Both the position numbers and the translations under genes were made by a program. A model generated the notes under the pieces. The model was not told the origin of the DNA, made no database searches, and saw only the letters and a program-made list of their open reading frames with translations. A stretch of DNA of 64,000 bases, from NCBI GenBank assembly GCA_015039465.1, contig MU130702.1, positions 759,237 through 823,236 of the forward strand. The letters are read 5' to 3'. Source of the DNA: Phlegmacium glaucopus (lineage: Eukaryota; Basidiomycota; Agaricomycetes; Agaricales; Cortinariaceae). Shown in pieces: positions 48,000 to 59,200 of this stretch (within the stretch, counting starts at the first letter, position 1; each line of letters begins with the position of its first letter).

Positions 48000-50900
48000 A
48001 TGGAAATAGAGTTCATCAGAGCTCCCAACCAGTACAGCGACTGGGATTTGACTCGCATCTTTGCGAAAATCCTGCACTCTGAAGATTTTGCGCCTAGGAC
48101 AGAAGACGAGAGGGTTATCAATTTCCAAGTCAAACTTAAACCAAATCCTGCTGGCGGCGTTCGCAGCAATGGGACAGGTGTCTTGACTGTTCCTTCTGAA
48201 ACGACTGGCCACAAGTTATTGGAATATCTTTACAATAATCCAATCACGATCGATAAGAAAAAGCTCAAGTTCTTCAAAAAGGGCATCCCTTACAAAGGAC
48301 TGGCTCTCACATTGGAAAAGACCCCATATGTCAATCCCGATATTGAAGAAGAACGTCAAAAAAAACTACGTGCCTTGGAGGCCAAGTTGCGGGTCGATTG
48401 TGTGCAATTCGGCGTTTTCTATCGGCCAACGTATCCTTCAAATGAAAAGGAGCCTCTGCGCGCACGGGAGTTTTCGATTGAATGGGAGGGAAACTATGCC
48501 AAGCATAGTATCGGATGGTTAGGTTTTGACTACGATCACAAGTTGATTCGCATAACCGTAAGCCTCAATCTTCAATATATTTTGTCCCCGCATCTTGATC
48601 TGCGTTATGCTCTTCCTGTAGCTCGGAAGCGAATTGACCGAAGAAACGGGGTCTAGTCTGGCTATAAATTTCTCTACTATCCAAAAAATAGGTATTGGTC
48701 ATGATGGAAAACCCTGTTAGTTGATGAGAATTCGTTCTGTTTCTCAATTGAACTAACACGATAAATGTTATCATATAGATATTTGCTTTGAAACACTCAC
48801 ACCTCCTGTCATGGAAAGGATCGATTTTCATCGTCCGATGACCGGCGACAAAGAGAAAGATAATAAAAAATTCAAAAAAAGAATAGGTTCTCTACACGAG
48901 GGCCATTCTGTCGTGGCTCCCTACGCCCACCAACTGCGTGTTGTGCTATTCCATGACCCAAATTCCGATACAATTCAAGTGTTCATGGATATGTGTTTAA
49001 CTGCTGGCATTGCAAGAAGTACGATCCTTCAGTGCGAAGGGAATAATCAGATCGAAGCATTCGCGAATGGTTTTTTCAACCCTCGACGACTTTATAATCT
49101 CCATGGAAAATTGGCTAAGTTTAAATGGCCGGTTGCCTTCCAGCTTGAATCGTTGTTACACAACGGTTTGCTTCACACAGGAGATATCGAGGAATTGCTT
49201 CCACGAATTGAAGAACTCTGCCAAAATCATAGCCAGAGGCGTGCCTGTTTCGTAGGCGATCTCCTGAGGCGTTACAACGAGGTTCTTCAAGTCCGCACCC
49301 CCCGCGAGAGCCCTCTCAGATGTCTTGAGCGCGTCCTCGAGGGCTTTGAATATTCAGAATCTGATGGCTTTCGCTGCTGCCATGTCACCGTCACGCCCAC
49401 TCGCATGATTTTAGAAGGCCCATACGCAACCCAGTCCAATCGGGTCATTCGGGAGTATGAGGGATATGAAGATCATTTCATCCGTGTTGATTTCCGAGAT
49501 GAAGATCGTCTGCGATATCGTTGGGATCGAGAAGTGGATGGTGCATCCTTCGTTCGACAGCGCGTCGGAACCACTCTTAAGCAAGGCTTTGTTTTAGCTG
49601 GCCGTAGATTTGAATTTTTGGCTTATTCAAGCTCTGCGCTCCGTGAGCATGCGGTTTGGTTTATGAACCCTTTCGACCTACCCGGTGACCGTCGAATTAC
49701 CGCGGATTCTATTCGTCGCTCTGTAGGAAATTTCGAGGGAACAAAACTATTAAGACATCCTTCAAAATATGCGGCCCGCATGGCACAGGCTTTTACTGCC
49801 ACTGATCCTTCTGTCAAGATTCGTCGGAACGAGTGGGAAGTGGTACCAGATCTTGGTTCAGATCCTTATTTTTTCACGGATGGTGTTGGAACCATATCCC
49901 AAAAACTTGCTGATAGGATACACGAGAAGCTCACCAAAGACAGGCCAGATACTCCAATGAAACCCTCTGCAGTAAGCAGAGCTTATTTTATATCTAGTTC
50001 CGCTGATAAATATTTCATTCTTTGTTGCAGTATCAAATCCGTTTTCTGGGTTTTAAAGGCGTCGTGGCAGTCGATCCGCTACTTGACAAGCACCCAAAAG
50101 GCATCCAGATGCGTTTAAGAGAATCCATGAAAAAGTTTGATACCATGGACGAAGATGATGCACCAATCGAGATTGCTCAGGCATTCGAACATCCTAATCC
50201 TTGTTATTTAAACCGGTTTGTTGCAGTTCAATAGTGTGTTTCACCTTCTAACATTATAACAGGCCTCTCGTGATGCTTCTAGAGGATGTTGGGGTAAGGA
50301 AAGAGTCCTTCCAATATTTACAGGATTTGGCTGTCGAAAAAGCACGAACCATCGACGATTCCATTTCGCGATTCAATGACATCTTGGCGTCTCATAACCT
50401 TGGCTCAGGTTATCGGCTTCGAAAGATCATGGGGCGTCTGCAGGATCGTTACAACATGGACTTGAAATCTGACGGTCGGCGGATTATTCCTATGGACAAT
50501 CCATTTTTTAGCCAACTCCGGCAGGTGGCGATGAACGATATTTTGCGAAATATAAAACATGGCGCCAGGATCCCCGTTCCGGATAGTTACTTACTTGTTG
50601 GTGTGGCTGATGAAGGGCCAGCCTATGAAGCGGCTGGATACACGAATATCTTTAAATTGGAAGAATCGCAAATTTATGGTGAGTCGTTGTAAGCAGCTGG
50701 CTGGCTAGACCTCAACCTCAGTGATGATTCCTTCAGCATGCATCCAGAAAGCTCACGACCTGGAACCCACTTGGCTTGAAGGAAACGTTAGTATCTCTAG
50801 AAGCCCTGTTGCGCATCCGGGTGATGGTAGGCCCATAGCCTTCCCATTTATAGATATGACTATCGAGACTACAATTTTTGCCAACAGTTCAGCGTGTCCG

Positions 50901-52286
50901 TGCGGTTGGTAAACCACCTCCAGGCATGCTTTGTCTATTCAGCCATTTGAAGAATGTGGTTGTACTCCCATCTGTTGGTGCGCCACAAACGTTCCTGCAT
51001 TAACTGCATAGATTTCACTATCCTATCAGGCTCTCGCTCTCTGGCATCGTGTCTTGGGGGTGGGGATGTTGACGGGTAAATTTCGGTTTCTGATGATACC
51101 ATCAAGTTACACTGACCCGTTGTGGGTTCTCAGAGATATGTTTTCTGTCATATGCCATGATCCCCTTCTTCCAACAACGTTTGAAGCCGCCGCAAAGTAT
51201 GAGTCCTGTGGAACCTACGAAATTGACAGAGATAGCACTGTGGAGGATATCTGTGACTTCGTTGTGGAATATATCAATTCAGACGTGTTGGTGCGTCACT
51301 TTTCTCTTCGTGGTTGGTCTGCTCGATTATTCAATTTTCATCTAGGGTCTCCTATCTGACAGATTGCTTGTCATTGCCGGTGTGTATCACTCTGTTCATA
51401 CCCTTAACGAGAAATTTATTCTGATGGATTTAACAGATCAGTCTATTGTGTGTTTCTGGTTACTTTCAAGACGCACCTATCCTGATATTTTAACAGCAAG
51501 GCCTGCATGATCCAGAATGTATCATGCTCGCGGAGTTGTGTTCCCATGTTCGTTCAATTACTATTATGAAAAGAACTTGATTAAATCTTTCTTAAGGCTG
51601 TCGACTATCCGAAGCAGGGAATACCTGTGGATTTGGACGACAATAAATTGCCTCGCGCCTTGATACGATGCAAACCCGACTGGCACGCTGCTGAAGTAGT
51701 TTCCCCTCGACAAACCGACTACTATGAATCTAGCCGAGCTCTCGGATTATTGTATCGATCTATCACTCTCGGCGATCCCCAACCTATTCCTCCTGTACTG
51801 CCAGTCCAACCCCTTTCAGATCCTATAACTTTGACGCTCTTGGAAAGTGTACAGTGTCACTTGGGAGAATCTGCCATCGTCAATAACCACCCATCAGAGC
51901 TCCAAAAGCTATTCCGACGTTATGCGGACGAGTTGCGGTATATCTGTGCAACTCACACTTTGTCGGATGCGCCAGGTGTCAGACTATTGGAAGCTGAAGT
52001 TGTTGTTGGCACTATCTTGGCAAAATGTTCACAGAAAAGATGGAGAACGGATCGAATCTACCGCATGCGCCTTCACGCGTCAGCCCTCGTAAAACATGTT
52101 CGGCGCAATCTTATAGAAAGCATGAATGGTACCGTCTCTGAATTGATTGCCGGTCTTCAACTGGCGTGGAGTGCTTGGGACTTGAGCCTTCGTCGCAGAA
52201 ATGAATTTGGAGCCAATAGCTTTGGGTTGATTGCTTTAGACAGAGTCTTTGATTGCCTTGATGAAATCGAATTGCGAGAAGGTTGA
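48000..52286 (+). CDS. RNA-dependent RNA polymerase of RNA silencing (QDE-1/RDR type)
   Basis: Cellular RdRP that copies aberrant RNA into dsRNA for Dicer. The N-terminal exon begins MEIEFIRAPNQYSDWDLTRI, an RRM-like fold. The long exon 48811-50031 gives FQLESLLHNGLLHTGDIEEL, CCHVTVTPTRMILEGPYATQ, SNRVIREYEGYEDHFIRVDF, FVLAGRRFEFLAYSSSALRE, HAVWFMNPFD and YFFTDGVGTISQKLAD. Next, QIRFLGFKGVVAVDPLL, NPCYLNRPLVMLLEDVGV, RIPVPDSYLLVGVADEGPAY, GNVSISRSPVAHPGDVQRVR and the catalytic loop CLGGGDVDGD, where the DxDGD Asp residues all stand and an intron (51076-51133) cuts the Gly codon. After it come MFSVICHDPLLPTTFEAAAK and VEDICDFVVEYINSD, and a helical C-terminal part with SELQKLFRRYADELRYI. About ten introns, about 1,250-1,300 residues. 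All motifs are intact, so a working enzyme is likely. Confidence 0.94.
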
Positions 52287-52597
52287 AAGGTGAGCTTTCT
52301 TTATAACTTTTGGCAAGAAACTCAACCACCAGTAAGCTGGATTTTTTTTAAAGAAAAAGAAAGAAAGAAAGGACTAAATAATGTCTATTTCTGAAATTCG
52401 GATACTGTTATATTCCTCATCATGAATGTATATACGACTCCCTACCTGTGTTGGTTTAGAACTTTCAACTGCTGCCTGATTATATATTCCCACGAGCGTG
52501 ACTAAGTACGCGACATGTCATGAGATCAGGTGACCTCATCGTCACAACAGTAATCGTTACTACAAGTTTACTTCAAGGTTTAGACATAGATTATATC
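52287..52597. other. Gap between RdRP and POT1
   Basis: About 310 bases with a short purine run of GAAA units (about 52348-52371) that is a small microsatellite, then AT-rich promoter sequence of POT1. No gene seen. Confidence 0.45.
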
Positions 52598-55500
52598 ATG
52601 AAACGCAGCGCATCACCAGACTCCCCTGAAGCCAAACGTATCAAGATCTGTCCGGAATCCAGTCCCACTGCAACTTCTCTTGATCATGCGCCTGAACAAT
52701 GCGCCTTGAACATAGCTCGACATGGTGTAAATCAAGCTGGGTGCATCTTGGGAAGTTTTGTAATGATATGGTGCAGAGAAAAGGAAATAGACTGCATTGT
52801 CGCCGTACGCTCGTCGACTCAGGAGACACACAGGTTTCATATACTTTTCAACACAAGCGAGGAGTCCCTCACAACGCTAACCTTGTCGCCAAAGGACGAG
52901 TTTCGCCTCTCCTTATATGGGGCTGAGATAGAAAAATTTCCGCAAATTCCCAAACTCTCTACCTTGCCTCTCAGGTTGGTGTACAAAAAAGGTGTACACA
53001 TAGAATGGAAACCTCCAGGTTCGGAACAAATGAGAAAGGTAAACACATGGCTCTGTACGTTGTTCTCTATTGCTTTGCTTCTTATATCAATGGTGCAACT
53101 CTAGCGGACAAAGCAAACGGTGCTGACGACAACAGCTGGTATGGGACCCAAAACGCCACACTGTTACAATCCGAACGAAAACAGGGTGAAGTGCCTCCGC
53201 ATGAAGAGGCGCGACCGCGGCAAGATAGAGAAGATAAAAGGCGTCGACGGGTAGAAGCGAAGCGTCAAAAATCAAAGACTGTTGTCGTTGAAGGAATTAC
53301 AGAAGTTTCTGGGCCCAAGGTACCGCTTGCGGTTGTATCTTGCCAAAACGATGCTCTCCAAGTCCTGGAGGAGGCACCTTCAACAAATGCATCAATAATA
53401 TGTCCTCAGCAGGATCGTCCATCCCAACTTTCTGGAGGTCTGCTAGATTTACAGGCAGGCTTACGGTCGGAAGGAGTAAGCATGTCATCATCCTTTGAAC
53501 GGGAATCATCTGATCTGGAATGATTTTGTATAGTATACAGCCCTAAAGGATATTCGATTAGGGCAGATGGTCCATCTAGTCGGCATCGTCACCGCAATAT
53601 CTGAACCCTCGCGCACCCGAAATGGCGGTATGTATCAATTAATTTCATAATGAGCTACCCTACTAGTTTTTCAGATTGGATGCGATTTATCCATATCATC
53701 GATCCAAGCCACCACGATGCAAAGGGATGGAAAATCAACTGTTTCACCAAAAAGTACAAAGAATGGCTACCCCATCCCGAGTGGTGGCACGTTCTTGTTT
53801 TGCGAAATGTCAAGGTAGTATCAATTCGTCAAAATTTCTCATCTCCAAGGTGCTAACTTATTCTTAGGTGGTATCCTTCCAAGATGCCCTTACAGGAACC
53901 GGATATAGTAACAAGCTCACTTGGGCTGCATTTTCTCCCTCTACAAACTCAATCTACCACGGACAGCTCACGGGTGTGCCCAGAGAAGAAGGTCTTGCAG
54001 ATGGTGGGTTTGGCGTATCCTTTTCACCATTTTATCAACCAAAGGAACGCGAGGTCCGATATTGCTTGGAATTATCCGATTGGTGGCGAAAAGTACAAAA
54101 AATTGAACAATCGGAGTCGATCAAAGACACGGTAGATCCTGTACACAATGCACTATATGCCCGCAGAGTTCATCGCTTAATCAGCGAGGCTGGTCCTTCA
54201 ATGCCACCTAATGGTTATTTTGACTGCACAGTCGAAGTCAGTGTTCTCAAAACATTCAAGACAATATTAGGTTCACGAATGCTAAATTGTGGCGCCTCAG
54301 GTTCTGAAGGGCTTTCCCTGTTTCAACGGCGTTCACAACCTTTATGTGACAGATTACACGCGCAACGATCAAATGAGGGGTGTTCAGAGCAGTTGGTGTC
54401 CGACTTCATTGTCAGATTTTGTGCTTCAAATGGAGATGTGGGACGGTGCAGCTGAAGTAGCACGAACGATGCAGGAGGGCGATTATTATCTCATCAAAAA
54501 TGCTCGTATGCGGGCCAACCCTGCAGGTTATCTTGAAGGGAAGGTGGCGCAGTCAAAAATGGTTCAATTGGAAGAAAAAGACGCTCAGACGAATAAACAT
54601 TTACAAACTTTGCTAGAGTTTGTGATCATTTGATTCTCCCGTTTATCCGCGACTGAGTACTTTCCAGGAGGAAGAAGGTTTGGGCAGCTAAACAACAGTC
54701 AGATACGGAAATTGCACATCAATTAATTCAAGACGTTGATGATTCAAAATTTTTCCACTGTACCGTCGAGGTTAGCGAACATATCTTATGTTTGTTTTGG
54801 GTGCTTATATATTGCAGCTTGTCCATGCTGCCTATAGCACATCTGATATATATGTGACTGATTACACCTCGCATCCCAGCCTTGGTATAATTGCCACTGA
54901 TGAACCATGGTCTAAAGGCCTTGACAACTGTCTGGCCAGAATACGTCTATCCGATGAGCAAAGACATGTTGCAGAATCTGCCGTTGCTGGTAGTTTCTAC
55001 AGTGTCAAGAAACTTAGACTGAAGTACAGCCCCACCGAGGGGTGCTTCCGTGGATTCTTAGGTGGGACCGAGAGGCTCATCCAGGTATTGAACCCAAACA
55101 GGACGGACAATGAGCATCTTAACGGCCTATTACGGTAGTCTCAATAATTTCCTTACTATGCTAGCTGACTTATGATCATAGGCGACGAGAAGCTTGGCAG
55201 CAGAAAGCGATTCAGCTGCAGCAAGCCCCCAGTGCGTTGCCAACTGGACCACCACTGATTGCACCTCCTCGACAATCTTACATTCGTATCAAAGACATTA
55301 GTTCTGAGGATACTGGCATCCAAAAGTATAGTGTCTTTGCAAGAGCCGTCGACTTTTACCCATTGAAACTAGAAGACGCTTTCTATCAGCTTTGCAAGCG
55401 CTGTAATATCGAGTGAGTGAGCCTTGTAGTTTCCGAGAACTGACTTGACCGAATTCTCTACTGGACGCAGGATTCCCAAGAGTAATCGGGCCTGCGTCGT

Positions 55501-55896
55501 CTGCTCAGATTTCGAACATCAATACATTCAATATTTATATCAGCTGTATGTCATGATAGAAGACGACGACGGAAAGCAGATCATGGTATCGATCAATGAC
55601 GAAGTTAGTTGGTTTCTTTTGGAGCCGTCGCTTGAACTCACATGCCATAGTGTCCATTGCTCGAGGGATTGGAACGTGTTTATATGCCCGACAACATGGC
55701 AGCTTTGCGCACCTTCCGTGAACGATTGAAGCCCCTCCTTGGAAATCTCACCATGGTCCATAGTGCTTTACTATCTGAAAAAAAGATCGAAATTGACACT
55801 ACCTTCGGGGTGTATGAGGTGGATAGCTGGGTACTTAAGGACAAACGCGCCTTCTGTCTGGTTAAATATGATCAAGTAATGACAAAATCATATTAA
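52598..55896 (+). CDS. POT1: Telomere end-binding protein POT1
   Basis: Shelterin protein that binds the single-stranded G-rich telomere overhang. ATG 52598 starts MKRSASPDSPEAKRIKI, a nuclear-signal-like leader. An N-terminal region of about 280 residues with a basic stretch (DKRRRRVEAKRQKSK) precedes the telomere-binding OB fold: YTALKDIRLGQMVHLVGIVT, AISEPSRTRNG and, after an intron, DWMRFIHIIDPS, WWHVLVLRNVKV. Then two further similar segments appear: GYFDCTVEV, HNLYVTDYTRND, and FFHCTVELVHAAYS, DIYVTDYTSHPSL, each followed by GDYYLIKNARM- or GSFYSVKKLRL-type strands. A last part (SYIRIKDISSEDTG, YQLCKRCNIEIPKSNRACVV) has two Cys pairs and ends QVMTKSY. About ten introns. The OB1 signature is the basis of the call; the first 280 residues are not typical of POT1. 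Confidence 0.82.
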
Positions 55897-55964
55897 CGGC
55901 CTTTGAATAAATCGGTATCAAAATTACAAGTTCTCGGCAAGAGATTTGATCAGAAAAAAGGAAT

Positions 55965-56052
55965 CGACACCAGCAGGATTTGAACCTGCGCCCTCAAAGA
56001 GGAACAGATGCTTCATTCGAATCTGTCGCCGTAACCACTTGGCTATAGTGCC
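55965..56052 (-). tRNA. tRNA-Ser(CGA) with a 6-nt intron
   Basis: Minus-strand cloverleaf of 88 nt. Acceptor arms GGCACTA and TGGTGTC pair (with G-T at two places) and the discriminator is G. D stem GCC/GGC; anticodon stem ACAGA/TCTGT; T arm GCAGG-TTCAAAT-CCTGC. A long variable arm with a CCTC/GAGG stem marks a Ser/Leu-type tRNA. The anticodon loop is 13 nt; removing TGAAGC (56010-56015), which follows A37, leaves TTCGAAA with anticodon CGA. An intron between 37 and 38 is the standard place in eukaryotic tRNA genes. A run of T for polymerase III termination is expected just past the end and TTT lies nearby on that strand. Confidence 0.9.
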
Positions 56053-56205
56053 CATGCCTTAAATGCTTCAGTAAGCAATATGAATGGGTGTCAACATTAA
56101 CCTCGTGCTTCCCGATTTGGTAATGTGTATGCGCTATGTAGAATAATAATTACGTAGGTGGTCGCAGAAACGTATACCAGGTACTTAGACGTATAGACAG
56201 TATGA
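56053..56205. other. Gap between tRNA-Ser and the STT4 stop
   Basis: AT-rich, no gene. It holds the 5' flank of the tRNA and the 3' end of STT4, which are both on the minus strand, the tRNA being downstream. Confidence 0.4.
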
Positions 56206-59200
56206 TTACTTGTATGGGATACCTGTTAGAATGTTATTGCGTGAAGATAAACATCCAGGGAATAAACGAACCGTTTTGGAGCTGTGAAGGGTAGTAGAAA
56301 TAAATCAAGAGCAAAGGTAAAAGCAGAAGAGACTCACCCGTTGAAATTCATCATAAGCAGTGCTCCTAACATTCTCGTGTGCATTCCGAATAATGCCCAT
56401 CATGGTATCCGCTGCCTGGCGTTCATTCAACTGTAAAACAAACCGGTCTCGTAGCCGCCGGATTGTTGGCTCTCCTTTGAAAGAAGGCAGACCAGAATCC
56501 AGCATCAGTTGGATGGTATCAATGATTTGTTCGGCATAAGGGCGTATCGCAAGGAATGCTTTGACAGCAAGGCTTTGGAAATTTTGATATCCCTGTGAGT
56601 ATCGTCCTCCCATGAGGACAACCATCTCATGGTTAAGTTTGAAGGAATGCGGTTCGAATTTGATACCCTTGAATATTTATCAGCGAAGCGTTCATGGGAA
56701 GACCGGGTAACTTACTCCAGGGCGTAAGGAAAATGCAGCAAGAATAAGTTGAATGAAGGATAACAAACACGACAAGGCACTTATCTATATCAAATAAGAA
56801 TCCAAAATCTGGAGGGAAATCAATGCTATGCTATTTGGAGGGATAGGACGAGGGACTAACCAATATGAATGATATGACCGTCACCATCAATCATAATATT
56901 GCCATTATGTCTGTCTTTGATTTGCAAGATGTAACAAGCGACTGAATATGCTGCCATTGACTGGATGAAATTCAGCCGTGCTAGCTGAAAACTTGTAGTA
57001 TCCTGTCCGCCATACTTCGCGATGAAAAAGTCTAGTAGATCGTTGACCTTTGCCCGTCCCATTTCGTCCCGCGATGTTGCGTTCGGGACAACATCAATGA
57101 CGCCGCACTGGCCCAGCAGGTAATGAGTCAAGGAATGCAGAAAAGAAAGTGTACACATACACCAGGGCCCGTCGCCGTTACTCGATATGGAAAGAGATAC
57201 AAAGTCAAACCTACGCTTGTAAAGATGTTCTTGAACATAGCGATCACCTGAAGCGCCAGAACATCCTGACGGCAATCGTCCCCAACTTTAAATATGGCCT
57301 GCTGCCAGACATCATACTCTGTATACGTCTCAATCCCGCCACCATCCCCATTGAGAAGAGAGTCAGGATCAGTGTTGATCTCAACCCGTTCCTTCCTGAC
57401 TTTGAAAGTTGCCATGAAAGGTGCCTATAGAAATAGATGCTTGGTTAAAACCAAATTAGAAGTAAAAAGCGAACACACCTTTGCATGACTTTGTAAAGGG
57501 CGCCCTGATTTTTTATCAATATCAACCACTATTCCATCGGGATTGCTTGGTAAGTACACCCCGATGTCCACATTTATCTTGGCCATCTCTTCGTCAATTT
57601 TTGCCTATGAAAATATCAATAACTTCATCTGGGACAATCGGCAACCACTACCTTTTTTTCTGGTTTCGTTTTCTTGATGTATGGCTTCAACTTCCCAGAT
57701 ATTGATGTGACTTCGTTGAAAAATGCAAATTCTCGATCGTAGAAAGCTCTCGCGTCTCCAGAAAGTGACCTTACGACTTTGTCTATCATTGTGTCGAGCA
57801 TAGGCTTCATCGGGTCTTCCTGTAAGCATATCAGCCAAGCGAAACACCTTGAACGACAATACAAACAATTTCTGCTGCATCATCCTTGTAGCAATTGGCT
57901 TTCATGTTCCATATTATCTGATGGCAGAAGAGCTGGGATATCTTGGTTGTTTCAAATATGAAACGGGCAACATATCCTATGTGATAATAATGAATGCATT
58001 TTTATTTACTTCAAAACAAAACTCGTCTTACCAAGGTCGTCGTAACGGAGGGCTTGAACAACTTGGGGAATGAAAAAAAAAGTTAATTCCACCGGATGCT
58101 GTGCTAACACTCGATGAGCGTATTGCAAGATCAAGGGATCGCTGTTGAATCGGCGTTCAAAGAACGTGTTTGCGATAATCGGTGGCACAGGAGCCCAGAG
58201 CAGAAGATGCTTAGGAATTTTGTCAAGACTGGCCACACTTAAGATCAGACTGGACATTACCTTAAGATCCCTGTGGACATGAGGGTCTACTTTATCTCCT
58301 AGAAGGAAGGGTAACGCCCCGGGAATACCAAGAAAGTCGACAGTATTCGAGCGAACCAATTTTGCGACCTCCTGTCGAATCATTGGTGTTTTGTAACGTT
58401 CAGTGAGGTATACCGAAATAGCAGGGTCTATACGCCAAAGTGTTCGAACGATGGTAGGCCAGGATGTCTGTAGAAAATATAAGCGGGTAAAAAATGATGA
58501 GATTTTGACTTACCTCAAGCAATGTACGTTCTGTATTACTAATGAGGTCACTCCCTTTGCTTGTCTCATTTGTTGGGTTGTTCCAAACAGATAGTCGGAA
58601 TATTTCATTTTCTGTCAACAATCGCAAAGGAAGGTTAAGGCTGCGCATTCTATCGGCGTGGTCTGGGAGGGTGGGGGACTTGTAAGTAAGAGTTTTCGTT
58701 TGTTAGAAATGTCAAATAGTCTCACGTATAGACGACACTCGAGTTGGGGACAGGCTGGATATAGAAGGCAGAGCGCGAACCGAGTCTGACTGAAGATATG
58801 CCAAAAATTCTGACAGGACTTTAATGTCGGCATCAACTTGTACGCGATTGGCTCCATATGACCACCTACAAGACAATAAATGATTGCCAAGTAGAAAAGG
58901 ATCAAACATACTGAGGGCGCACAGCAAACCAAGAGAAAGCAACTGAATAGAGACACTCCCTTAAGTTATTCTCACAGTAGGCATCAAGATGAGAACTTTT
59001 TAGAGTTTCAAACCCAAAGAGGAGGAAAGAGAAGCGAGCCTCACGGGCAAGGGCATGAGTACTTACAATTGGTTAGCTTCCCTCGATCTCAAGACGGAAA
59101 AATATTCACCTTAAGGTGCTGAACGCTCTGGCTGACCGCAGTACAAGATGTTGGATTATAAACATAACCCCAGGTCTATGATAGCGTGCAGCTTGAAGTC

